From assembly GCA_958299035.1 (NCBI GenBank), contig CATQJL010000316.1:5358674-5422673 (forward strand): a stretch of DNA of 64,000 nt, in the 5' to 3' direction. The translations under genes and the position numbers were made by a program. Shown piece after piece: positions 22,643-32,215 of this stretch; the first letter of the stretch is position 1; each line of letters starts with the position of its first letter. The notes under the pieces are model-generated. The model was given only the letters and a program-made list of their open reading frames with translations, was not told the origin of the DNA and made no database searches. The stretch is from Cylicocyclus nassatus. Taxonomy: Eukaryota > Nematoda > Chromadorea > Rhabditida > Strongylidae.

Positions 22643-22666
22643 CTGACGAAGGCGAGAAGCCGAAAC
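22643..22666 (+). ncRNA. Hammerhead-ribozyme-like core, right arm
   Basis: Mirror copy of the motif in the left arm: CTGACGA (22643-22649), stem II GGC/GCC (22651-22653, 22659-22661) and GAAAC (22662-22666). Both copies are intact in the core. Confidence 0.4.
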
Positions 22667-22730
22667 GTTGGCCAATAAAGTTTGTAACAATCTCGGCGTT
22701 GGCTACAAGACATCAATCTCAATTTCGTAA

Positions 22731-22938
22731 ATATTTCGTTCCGTTTTCCAGCAGAAGCGAACAAACTCAGCAAGTGGTAACCTCAGAAAGATAGTAAGCC
22801 AACGCACTTTATCTGGTACTCTTTGGAGACTCGCTAGCACTAAAGTGGGGTTCTGCGTGGGTGACAGCCGGAGAAATCGCGCCTCTTGACCTTCTCCCGT
22901 AACAGTGCCACAAGGAGATGCAACCACTTTCAATGCAA
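22731..22938 (-). CDS. Candidate exon of unknown gene (segment C, unit 1)
   Basis: These 208 bases are identical to 49634-49842 in unit 2 although both flanks have diverged strongly. The - strand has an open frame throughout, with GTVTGEGQEARFLRLSPTQN and LASLQRVPDKVRWLTIFLRL; an AG precedes it (GCATTGAAAG). No family recognised. A donor is not obvious, and gene conversion is the alternative explanation for the identity. A second open frame, containing NEGQCVEIMDTFP, lies just upstream at 22958-23146 and is also kept in unit 2. Confidence 0.3.
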
Positions 22939-25302
22939 ATCGAAGAATACCGGAATTTTAGAGAAGAAAATGGGAGAAGCTTTCTGCAGCGCTCTGTTTC
23001 GGAAACGTATCCATTATCTCGACGCATTGACCTTCGTTTGCTGTGAAAATACTAGCGGAACTTGAGCGGATGCACATCACCAGCATAATTTCCAAAATTT
23101 TAAGTGGATTATGTGCCCCTTTGTTCTGAGCGATCAAATTCGGCACTACAGCTTTCTTGATTGAAGAAGAATTCAGAAACTAAAATAAATCGATCGAATT
23201 CAAGGAATTTCTATGTTGAATTTTTTGATCACATTTGTTTTTTCAATACTTGGAACATCCGCAGTTATTCCTTTTCAAACAAATTTTGCGACTATTGAGA
23301 ATGTACACTATATTCTCCTAATTACTAATCAACTGAGCGACATTCGTTGGATAACTTGGCACGTTTGGGCTTGACTGTGTTAGCTTGGCTGCAGGTTCTC
23401 ATGGCTCTTTCAATTCAGCACAGTCGGACGACAAAATAATGCATCATCTCGTGGTGCAAAGCTATCCGAATTATACAGTCTCAGAAAGGATGGAAATTGT
23501 GCACATTTGAGAATTTTTGAAAAAAAATTCAAAAATTTTCAAAATTACGGTTACGGCTCTCGGCAGTACTTTCGTCGCGTACAAAGTATATAAAAGTATA
23601 AATAAGGATAAGTAAAGTATCGAAAATCTCGGACGGACAATCTAGTAAAAGTATTGAAGTTATGACAGAATGTTCCCATCATTTTCTGTTAATCGTCTGA
23701 ATATGTCAGGGGTTGGTTTCGTTTAGGCCTGGACTGATCTCGAAAGTGTATGAATTCTTCCATCACGAGATATGGAAAATGTTTTCTATGTAAAATCTCT
23801 GTCTAGTGTTCCGGCCTCCAATCGATTGTTTATAAGAGGGATAAACATGCATTCCAGATATCCCAGTACGGTCAAGCAAGTAATTTTGGAGTCGATCATA
23901 ATCGATTTGACTTTTCGGACTCTACAAATTTCCAATTCATTCTTTCAGCTTTCCATTGATCGTTCAGATAAATAATCGTTTTGAAAATTTTTTTGAAATA
24001 GTGCGTTTTTCTGTTTACAAAACGAAATGAGAAATCATTACTTCCGAATCTTTGCCGAGAAAATCTCCTTTGAGTTGCATGCGCATATGTTTTTCACAGT
24101 AGCCTTTCATATGTATAGCTGCCGCGTTTTTTCCTTGGCCACAAATCGAGAGATAAAAACGGGCCAAAACTGACTACAACGCATATGTGGGCTTTTCATG
24201 CTAGATGCTTTCCTTAGGACTAGAGTCTGTAAACGGAAATTCAAAGTTGATTTGCAAAGGACTTCAATTCAAGCTCTGTCTATGTATAAAGCTCGGCAGA
24301 ATATGCCAATTTTCGTTTTTTTTCGATTTTCAGCCAAAAAATACAGCAATATTACGTATGCGATTGTATGTGGAGAAATGCGTGAGTGAGTACGAGGTGT
24401 GGAGGATCATTTGGATTGAAAATTATTTCTTTCCGATTTTTAGGGCATATAGAGCTTTTGAAATTTGACTCCAAATTTGCTGATTAAACTTGTTTTAAAG
24501 TTTTGAAGTCATTTTGTAGAGCGATCAGCTTACCGTCCAACTTTTTGTAAACGGTGTGAATGCGTTTTTCTTTCACAAAGGAACTAAGTTGATGCCAGAG
24601 CTTTGAAAATTCGTGAAGCCGATAATGTAGCTATGACGAAAAGGAGAAAATGAATGGAGAGAATTGGTGTACATTTTTGTAATCAAAACACTCATAGCTC
24701 CTCGTTGAGAAGTTTGCGTTTTCCTCAAAAAGTCTACCGAACTACATTTTTTCCCTGTTGCAATTGTGATCACATTCATGCATGTACACATTCATCGAAA
24801 GTTTTCAGAAAGGACTCCTGATTCCCGCTGATTCCATTGAGTTCTTCATCTACACTACTATAAGATTGGTAGCTAAGTGATGCACTTCATATACTTCAAT
24901 ATTCTGTTTTGCGCGTTCCATTTAGTAATGTATAAAATGTGAAGATGAGCTATCGGTCAAACTCTGCCATTGCATGCAAGAAAAGTAACTTCTTTCCCCT
25001 TGACAGTTTATCCTGAAAGGGGCAAAATGAGTGCCCCAGATTCTGCTGAAAGGAAGAGGGGGGGGGGGAGGATATCATCCAACAAGAAGACTTATTTAAT
25101 TATTTATTAATTTATTTAACTCACATGGGTGTGCCAAAAACACAGAAAGATTGTATGGAATCGGTCATACATTGGTGTTATCATGTAGTCCTTTGTTGTA
25201 ATTTGCAGGTCGTTCTCCTTCTTCAAAGAGTGAGTCCTACTTTACCGAAATCCTGTTCCCCTACCCGAACGCATGAATAAGCTACCAGGGCTTGGCAGAC
25301 AC

Positions 25303-26067
25303 TTAATCAGTGACGGACGAATCCGTTAGGGACCCTGGGCGAGCAAGAAGGGGGAAAGGAAGAGAGCTCGCTGGTCTTCGGTTTCCTTGAAAACGGCTAT
25401 TCTGAGCAGCAACATCCAAAGACTTTGAATGAACGTTAGGCAAAATGACCAACAGATGGAAAACACCAATTTGATACTCATTCGCAAAAACAAGCTTTTT
25501 CTTTAAGGCATGTTCGTCACCGGGGATTTCGCCCAGGCATAGTTCGCCCAAACCAATGACTACTTCAGGTAATGCACGCATACTCGTTCTCGAATTGGAA
25601 AGCAGAGTGAATTTTTACGTTTCCAACGGCATAGACGGCGCCACTGGCCTCACTTTCAGATAATTTACCCCGTGAGTGAGGCCAGCATAAACTTGCCATG
25701 TGCGAAATGTCCAAACTTTGCAATTTCTCAAAACTCATTTGCAAAAACCGAAAACGGTTCGTAAAGTCAGCGGCATAGTTCAGTAGCCGGTGCAGCAGAT
25801 CGGCGTGAAATCGAGAAATATTGTGCTGAAACTGCGACACTTGTGAAAAGAGTCGGCGATCTGTTGCGACGGACGACTGCCACAGCCGTCATTGCAGGTA
25901 GATACGTAGGTGCAATGATTGCGTAACAGCTGTATCACGCACAGATAGAGCAGCGACGAAGTTGCGACCACTATGCTCAATGCCCAAATTTTGACGTGAA
26001 AATTTCGCCTTGGCAGCAAATATCGGTCAACTATTGCGGAGAATCTTGGCAAATTCTGATATCCCAC
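25303..26067 (-). CDS. Candidate multi-exon gene fragment with a membrane segment (segment C, unit 1)
   Basis: About 840 bases (25190-26031) look identical to 52122-52951 while surroundings differ by several percent. On the - strand three overlapping open frames follow one another: one with a hydrophobic segment IWALSIVVATSSLLYLCVI (about 25930-25990), one with LLHRLLNYAADFTNRF and MSFEKLQSLDISHMASLCW, and one with VVIGLGELCLGEIPGDEHAL. GT-AG pairs that keep phase exist (donor GTATCT with acceptor TTTCAG near 25822; donor GTAAAT near 25670 with AG near 25565), but they are weak. Family unknown; could be a type II membrane protein or chance frames. Confidence 0.3.
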
Positions 26068-26189
26068 TCTTTAGCTATCACCCTGAAATTTCGGAGACAG
26101 CACTGCAATGATTTACCCATTCGACCGAATCAGCAAAATGTGTTCGTTCTTTTCCGTGAAGCGTACACATTCGTCTCCTTTATAAGGCG

Positions 26190-26409
26190 CAGGGCTCGGC
26201 ACGAGCTGGCACCGGGGAAATTTTCAAAGCGAAGTCCCCCTTGAAGTTTGCTAATTTTTACGAAGTCCCCTTTGATTCTCAACGATATCCCCTCTAAAAT
26301 CCTAAAAAACCCCCCAAAAACGAAACGTCGACTGAAGAAAAAGGTCGCCGTCGCCGTTGCTCTAAAAACGATATCCAGCTTGCCCCGTGCCAGCTGGTGC
26401 CAGGCCCTG
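26190..26409. mobile_element. hAT-like MITE, 220 bp (unit 1)
   Basis: Ends CAGGGCTCGGCACGAGCTGG and, inverted, CAGGGCCTGGCACCAGCTGG. Perfect 8-bp duplication ATAAGGCG (26182-26189, 26410-26417). The same insertion is in unit 2 (53145-53363), so it predates the duplication. CAGGG ends with an 8-bp TSD are typical of hAT. Confidence 0.85.
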
Positions 26410-26442
26410 ATAAGGCGGTCCTCATCGAAAGATGACACAATA

Positions 26443-26665
26443 ATATCTGCTCCATGACGAAGGCGGTCGCCCAAATAGGTTGAAAGCATGCAAGGCTAAC
26501 GCGCACGCGGCGCGCGGGCAATTGTCAACCACGGGTCGCGCGTACGCTCCCATGAGCGACCGCTGACCAAGCGTCGCGCGCCCTGTGGTTGACAATTGTC
26601 CGCGCGCTGCAGCCTCGCATGCTTGCAATCTATTTGGGCGACCGCCTTCGTCTTGGAGCAGATAT
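26443..26665. mobile_element. 223-bp foldback element with TA duplication, private to unit 1
   Basis: About 95-bp inverted arms beginning ATATCTGCTCCATGACG and ATATCTGCTCCAAGACG, with a GC-rich CGCGCG centre. TA on both sides; unit 2 has the empty site ACAATAGAAACTG at 53391-53403. Consistent with a Tc1/mariner-type MITE. Confidence 0.85.
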
Positions 26666-26674
26666 TAGAAACTG

Positions 26675-26940
26675 TGCTGAGACGCCCTATTTGATCTAAG
26701 TCCGCCTCGGTGTTGCAATGACAGGAGGTTTACGAAGTCCTATTCGTTGCACTGCGTTCTCGAAACATACTTTCTCTCTGCTTTATGAATCAGGTTCATA
26801 GTTTGCAATTTGAGCCAAAAAAACGCTTGGCATCTCAAAAGTCTATTTAGAGCCGATTTTCTCGTAGAGGAAATACTGAAGTGGAACTGACAAGCTGGAA
26901 AGAAATGCATATTACCGTAAGCGCCTTCAAACGCTGATTT
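26675..26940. repeat. Spacer S', unit 1
   Basis: Variant of spacer S starting TGTGCTGAGACGCCCTATTT, between C and D. Contains the shared CGTTGCACTGCG and TTCTCTCTGCTTTATGAAT motifs. Confidence 0.7.
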
Positions 26941-28537
26941 CAAGTCTGATCTATATTTTGCGTACCAAATTTCTAATATAAGTTAAGCGCTTGAAAAATC
27001 AAGTTTGTAAACTTCGAATCAGCGAAACTGTACGAAAATATAGGTTTTGATAGATACGTCCTTTCCTTGCAGTATACTCAAAACATCGACAATATCGAAA
27101 CATCAAACTTTCAATGGTGTTTTCAGGTGTTTTTGTGCAGCTTACTGCATCAGTGCTACTTGTATCCTTCCCCTGTCAGTCTAAAGACATGTGAATCTGT
27201 ATGACATGCGAATTTTGAACGCATTAGACCCACTCGTCTCTGTGCATGCTGAACCGACATGCTGGTCGCGCATGTATGCAAAATTCTCTAAAAGCTGGCT
27301 GTAATCTGCTCAATTCTCGTGCAGAAACAATTTCACAAGGCACTCAGACGCGCAAGGAAGAAGGTTCTACCGTCTTGGTTTAGTAGGACGAGCAATTACT
27401 CATTTCAGAAGTTGTAAAACCTCATCCGGAAAGAGATTTCTATCAGAAGATTATTTGTAAAGTTACTGTATCGAGAATGGCTTTGTGCCTTCCAAATAAA
27501 TGTGCTTCTACATAAACTACAGTTTATGTACCCTTTGCTTCAACCAAACCGGCTGCTGGAAGGCGGGGCCCCACGACCTAGGCAATTGCTCGCTCCGCGA
27601 CGCAGTCTGGGCCTCCCTCGCGAATATGCTCTCTGATTTCTAGCCTTAATTAGGTCACGGGGCCCCGCCCTCCAGCCGCCGATCTGGTTGAAGCAAAGGA
27701 TACGTTAAACCCAAGAAGAAATTACCAAACTTGTAGTAAAAGCTTAAGCTGAAATTTTTTTTGGCGCCTTTTTCCCTTAGAATTATGCTTCTCAATAATT
27801 ATGTCGTTGATTAAATGCGCACCCAAAATTTGCAAATATGTAGGCTATAATGTAAGTCACTGGTGCAGCTACTGCTCTGTAGTTCTGCCAAATTCTGAAG
27901 TCAGGGTAATGGTTACGGTAGGTATCGGTAGGTGACAGGAAAATGTTACTTCATCACAGTGTGGAGATGAAACTTAGTCTAGGGGTTATCCAATGATCAC
28001 GAAAACGTTACTGACTTTACGTCGTTGGCCCTTTTTGTGAGATTATTACGAAGAATTTACGAAATTAGAATAATTGCGATATTCGTGTTCGACAAATGGA
28101 ACACAAATAATCCCACTATGCAAACTCTCGGCCAGATCTGAGGTGAAGTTTCGAACTCTTGTCCCCTGCAACCTTGCGTACAGCCACTCGTTCAACTTCG
28201 TCAAAGCGCCAGTCGACTCATTATCAAGTTCCATTCCTTACATTGGTCTAGATAAATCAACTTTTGGCAACAAATCGTATATAATTTCGGATTGTTGTGC
28301 GTGTTCTAGGTCGCGAATAGCTTCATTGTTGCTCACAGTTCAATGAATCCTCGAACCTCATTAGTTTTCGAAAAATGCTTGCAATCGTTCTACTTTGTTA
28401 TCAAGCAGCGGTTTGTGCCAGTTGGTAGCTCATACTAAATCCACATGATATGGAAAAAAATACGGGATCGATTGATCTTAGTTAACAACCTAATACTTCA
28501 TTTTATCGTCATGGCTTGTGCATTTTTCGAGTTCAGA
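26941..28537. repeat. Segment D, unit 1
   Basis: Collinear with 53661-55228 at about 98-99 percent by eye. Contains a TIR element (27532-27699). At 27820-28400 it holds sequence similar to the interior of the mariner-like element at 39705-40513 (shared GATCACGAAAACG, TTGCGTACA). No gene recognised. Confidence 0.7.
27532..27699. mobile_element. 168-bp TIR element of segment D (unit 1)
   Basis: Inverted ends CCTTTGCTTCAACC / GGTTGAAGCAAAGG, extended to about 45 bp through GGCGGGGCCCC. Flanks GTAC/ATAC give at most a short TAC duplication. Identical placement in unit 2 at 54263-54430. Confidence 0.7.
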
Positions 28538-30428
28538 TGCTTAATTTAAATAAAATTTTAAACCCATGTTTGTGGGCTAGAAGAAAGCGATGTTAGTTAA
28601 CGTGTAATTTCTTCACTGTCAGATCTCTCTAAATCTCCTTCTCCAAACCTCTAGAAAATTATTCACCCCGTTTCGTCAGCTGCTGATATAGGTGTGTTAA
28701 TGAATGGCGAATTCGACGATGACTCGTTCAAAGCATTAGGTGGAAAAGGAAAGATTAAGGTACGAATAAGGAAAGTCGACTAAGAATGAGTGATGGCCAA
28801 AGGACATCTTCAAATCTTTGGCCGGTGACAAACTCCATCATTGTCTTAAGGCGCTCAAGTAAATCTCACGGCGCGCGCAACATTAACCGAGTTACTGTAA
28901 AGGATGGACGTCTTTGACATTCGTGTGTTTGTCAAATGGATGAAAAGATGCTATTTGACCAGCAGGGATATAGTTCAAGACCGGCTATGCTATTCTTTTA
29001 CTGTCACCGGTCAATTATTGATATCAACCACTAAATCGATGATGTTGCCATCAAAAGTTTGGCCCCTAACAAAAGAAGAGGTAGAAAGAGGGCGCGATAA
29101 TTCAAATTGATTTCCATTGAAAAAATACGATTTTTGAAATTAAACAAATTTCTCTCGAACAGCTTTCTAAGAAATATAGATTTTTTAGGAAATTCCTCTG
29201 CATCAAAAACAATGACCTTGATTCTCATCCTTGCTGCAATCAGCTGTTCGTTGATACTTTCTTGTCCCACACCCCGCAAAATAACCATTTTTGCGCTGAT
29301 TGTGTACGCTGTATTATGTCACTTCACGTCCCGTAAGTTACTCATAAGTAACTTACGGGATTTTTCCTTGGGTTTACACCCGCGAGACCATCTCGAAACG
29401 GACGCTGCTCTTACAGAAGTCAGGTGAGAGCACAGCACCTGCCGCGATGCTCATTGACAAGTCACGATGCATTCTCATAACGCGAGGGATTGCTCGCTAC
29501 AAGCCTCAAAATATTCGCAAAGATCCTCACTTCAGATCATCTGAACTGGGCGAGCGTTACTGCGGGCCTTTGCAAAACTCTTTTTCTTTCACTATATAGG
29601 ATGGGGTTCCAACTCAGTCTAGTACGTCCTTCTGTCCAGTCTTTCTTTCGCCTAAATCGAGGACGTAGTATTGATGTGCTCTGCAGAGCTGAAGAGAAGT
29701 GGCCGATTTCTGTGAAATTCGTATTGCTCGTAAGTGCAAAGAATGAGAACAGCATTTATGGCGAGTTGTTTCCGATGTATCTACCGTTATAATCGTCGCC
29801 GAGGGCAACAGAGAATTGCTAACATTATGAAAATAGCCAGGCACCAAGCACCTGACTTTATTTGATCTTAGCTAGGCCTACGCCGAGATTGGAGGCCGCT
29901 CACTTATTCGTTTGGGAGGCCCTTCAAGTAAACATTCCCTCGTTCGTAGTTCGGCGCTTACTGTCATCTCCAAAATCATGTAAAAACGGGAAACCCATTT
30001 ATTGTAAAGGCTGAGTTTGAGTTTTTACCAATAAATAAGTCTGTTTAGTTTCGAAATAGTGGTTCAATAGAAGGGATCTGTAAAATTGTAAGACTGAGCT
30101 TGGATTTGGGGTTTTTCAATTTCTGTTCCAAGAAAAAGTAAGGTTTTCTATGCATTGAGATGTTTATCCGACTTCTTGAGTAAATGTATGGTCTATAGCT
30201 GCTTAAAAAGTGTAGAATACTTCTTGACAACGCGTGCTGCCACATATTTTATGCATGAAACATTCACGCAAATAATCATGGGAGGTCAGGAGACATTGCA
30301 TGAAATTTTGAAAAAAGAACGTTTGCAGAATAAACAATCATCAAAAGAGAAAAATTTGGAAAATCATATGAAACATTTTGAAGACAAAGTAACCATGAGC
30401 ACTGTCTCCATGTGTATCGTATTGCCCT
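28538..30428. other. A segment of unit 2 upstream of phospholipase gene 2's 3' end, no proven gene
   Basis: Aligns with 55229-57125 at about 98-99 percent. Holds a 12-bp-arm palindrome (29330-29359, CCCGTAAGTTAC / GTAACTTACGGG), intact only here. A signal-peptide-like frame MTLILILAAISCSLILSC at about 29213 has ATA for the ATG in units 1 and 3. A 100-codon frame at 29490-29792 is shared with unit 3 but not unit 1. None is convincing as a gene. Confidence 0.45.
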
Positions 30429-31961
30429 TTACTTCTTGGGGCAGCCCGGCTTTCCGATTCCGAAGGGCCATAAAGAAGGGATTATCGTCTTCCCTCTGCT
30501 GTCTTTTACATTCTTCCAGCATTCAACACATTCAGTGTCACATTTGCAAAGAGCCGCTGCGCAACCGGTGTTTGTACCTAAAAAAATACCAGACACCATG
30601 CTAGATTATATCAACTGATACAACAAAAGTGTAAATGCAGATTTATGTTGTGGAGATTGTGCTGAACGGGATCACCCCACTTATCTCATTTTTGTTCTTA
30701 TCATCTCGTTCTGTGTTAGTTACTTCCGCGAAACAAAATTCTTCTGCGCTCGGTGACGGGAATTGAGAGCACTTGTTGCTGCATCAAATGACAAATCAGT
30801 CTAGGATCGAGGTGAAGAAGGAATGCAACCGAATATTGTTCTAACTCTTAGAGTCATTTTAGTTTTTCACGTCACCTCACCTAATACTTCTAACATTTGA
30901 TGAGCTAACTCTTGACAAGCAAAACACTCAATCCGCTTTGTGCGACCGGTTCAACATTTTTGAAAGCACAAAGAGCTATGAGCTTATGATATCTTCTAGC
31001 TTCTATTTCCTATTCCTCCTTGTCACGCCTTGGGTAACTTATAGGCAGCGGCTCGGCAGAATGACAACTTTGGAATATTTATTGTTTTCGGCTCCCCTGG
31101 ATGAACTAAGTCCAAGACTGTGCTTTGCAGCTTCAAATTATAGCAATAACCCTGTTTTCCAGACGTGAAAAGTGCTATATTGGCGGACGGCGTATGCCTG
31201 CCCTCTAGACCGCTATTGGCTCATGAGTGGAGATACCGTGCCCATCCTGGCGGCAATTGGATTGTTGGCTGCAGCAGCCACTTTCGCGACCCACCCGAAC
31301 AGCACTTTTCACGTCTGGAAAAGCGGGCTATTGGTATCTTTTGGCTACAGAGCATAGTCTTGGACTTAGCTCATTCAGGGGAACCGAAAACGATGAATAT
31401 CCCAAAGTTGCCATTCTACCGAGATGCTGCCTTCGAGTGGGAGAAGTGCTATAATCAGAGCAGGGCGGCGTATTTCCCGAAAAGAAAAATCTGAGAATGC
31501 GTGCAGTTAGCTCGATGTCACTCACCTCTACATACGGCTCTGTTCCCGTTTGGCGTCTTGACACAATCCCATTTGTACAACGCGAAGTACTGCCTGATGT
31601 CGCCACATACCTTGCTTGCCACAGCCCTATCGTAACATTTGTCATGATGCATGCAGCACCTAGAAGTGATCTTTCATGAATATGACTGCGAATTGGGACT
31701 GGTAGTTTTACTTACCTGTCAATGGCATCGATTGGTGTACCCGAACCACCTTTGCCGCACCAGCATCCGTAGTGGTTGTATCTCTGAAAAGCATGAAATT
31801 TTCGAGCAGAATATCGTCAAAATGGTGAAACTTACCGTGCCCCAACCCCCTATTACACAATCTGTCACGAAATTGAAATTAATCAGCGCTTGATGCGAAG
31901 GAGTATGATATTGTGGCACGACTGCGTAGACCAACGAGAGCAGAACTAGAACGATGTACAT
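30429..31961 (-). CDS. Secreted phospholipase A2 (unit 2)
   Basis: Hydrolyses the sn-2 ester of phospholipids; family members are small, disulfide-rich, calcium-dependent secreted enzymes. Four exons: 31836-31961, 31716-31783, 31526-31659 and 30429-30577. All introns are GT-AG with consistent phase; the product is 158 residues. A signal peptide covers about residues 1-17. Calcium loop [13 protein letters not shown] at 47-59, catalytic motif CCMHHDKCY at 66-74 (His70, Asp71), and CKCD at 121-123 supplying the second catalytic Asp. About 15 cysteines; a short Pro/Lys-rich tail ends CPKK. Intron 3 is about 950 bp and holds a foldback repeat. The start is the first ATG after a TATA box. Confidence 0.92.
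31046..31440. repeat. Foldback repeat in intron 3 of phospholipase gene 2
   Basis: Inverted arms of about 130 bases: both strands read CGGCAGAATG-type starts followed by CAACTTTGG and GAGCTAAGTCCAAGACT-like sequence, and the inner ends share CCAGACGTGAAAAGTGCT. Equivalent repeats are in the unit 1 and unit 3 genes. The + strand frames at 31165-31494 are by-products. Confidence 0.7.
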
Positions 31962-32000
31962 GTTCTATGACAATAAAGTGAAGAGCAAAGTGATACACTC

Positions 32001-32010
32001 CTTATATATT
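32001..32010 (-). promoter_or_regulatory. TATA box of phospholipase gene 2
   Basis: The - strand AATATATAAG lies about 40 bases before the ATG at 31961. The sequence CATAG just before AACATG could be a trans-splice acceptor; not proven. Confidence 0.5.
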
Positions 32011-32215
32011 GAGCGATGAGAACAAGTTACTTGACGTCCCATTAGTCATCCTTTATGATAAGCGGATTTGAAGGGATTTCGCGGTTGTCGCAGAAGAAAT
32101 CGTCTTATATGTTGCGCACTGAAGTCAGACCATTTGTAGTGCTATTCCCGATAATCTTTTGTGCTGAGGAAGAATCATGTTTTAGAAGTGACTGCACAAG
32201 TAAGTGGGGCCCATG

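Larger units (their letters stand above)
22367..22719. mobile_element. Mini Penelope-like inverted-repeat element, private to unit 1
   Basis: Flanked by a perfect 14-bp duplication CAATTTCGTAAATA (22353-22366, 22720-22733); unit 2 has the empty site at about 49622. A 42-base asymmetric tail with CTCGGCATAGTT (22367-22408) is followed by about 96-bp inverted arms (22409-22504, 22625-22720). The tail motif also occurs in the tail of the Penelope-like element at 37093-38620, linking the two. An asymmetric tail plus inverted repeats is a known feature of Penelope-like insertions. Confidence 0.75.
19906..26674. repeat. Segment C, unit 1
   Basis: Collinear with 47141-53395 at roughly 96 percent by eye, with blocks of complete identity. 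Mostly no recognisable genes: 19906-22350 and 23150-25190 hold only short frames not supported by both copies. Direct and inverted copies of CCTCATTTCAAGACC occur near 21045-21100. The candidate - strand coding blocks are listed separately. Confidence 0.75.
1..28537. repeat. Large tandem unit 1 (A-B-S-B'-C-S'-D)
   Basis: The first bases recur at 28538 and 55229, and order and orientation of content then follow in parallel. This unit is longer than unit 2 because of private insertions: a 334-bp TIR element, the RTE complex at 1627-5940, a 1.76-kb palindrome, a Penelope-like mini-element and a TA foldback. By eye its A segment differs from the other two A segments by several percent, whereas its C and D segments are closer to unit 2. 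The boundary position is arbitrary because the array may continue upstream of the window. Confidence 0.9.

Noticed and set aside
24198..24468. Exon-like segment after TTTTCAG with donor GTGAGT
   Set aside because: Splice sites look good, but the two units differ by non-synonymous changes in a short frame and no partner exon was found.
28904..29110. 68-codon frame conserved in units 2 and 3
   Set aside because: Units 2 and 3 are so similar that conservation is uninformative; unit 1 is interrupted here by a MITE and otherwise differs.
29107..29427. Signal-peptide-like frame (MTLILILAAISC) as a secreted protein gene
   Set aside because: The internal ATG is ATA in units 1 and 3, and no downstream exon with matching phase could be found.
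31165..31494. 109-codon + strand frame (also at 57863-58192)
   Set aside because: It lies in intron 3 of the phospholipase gene and across a foldback repeat; unit 1 does not keep it.
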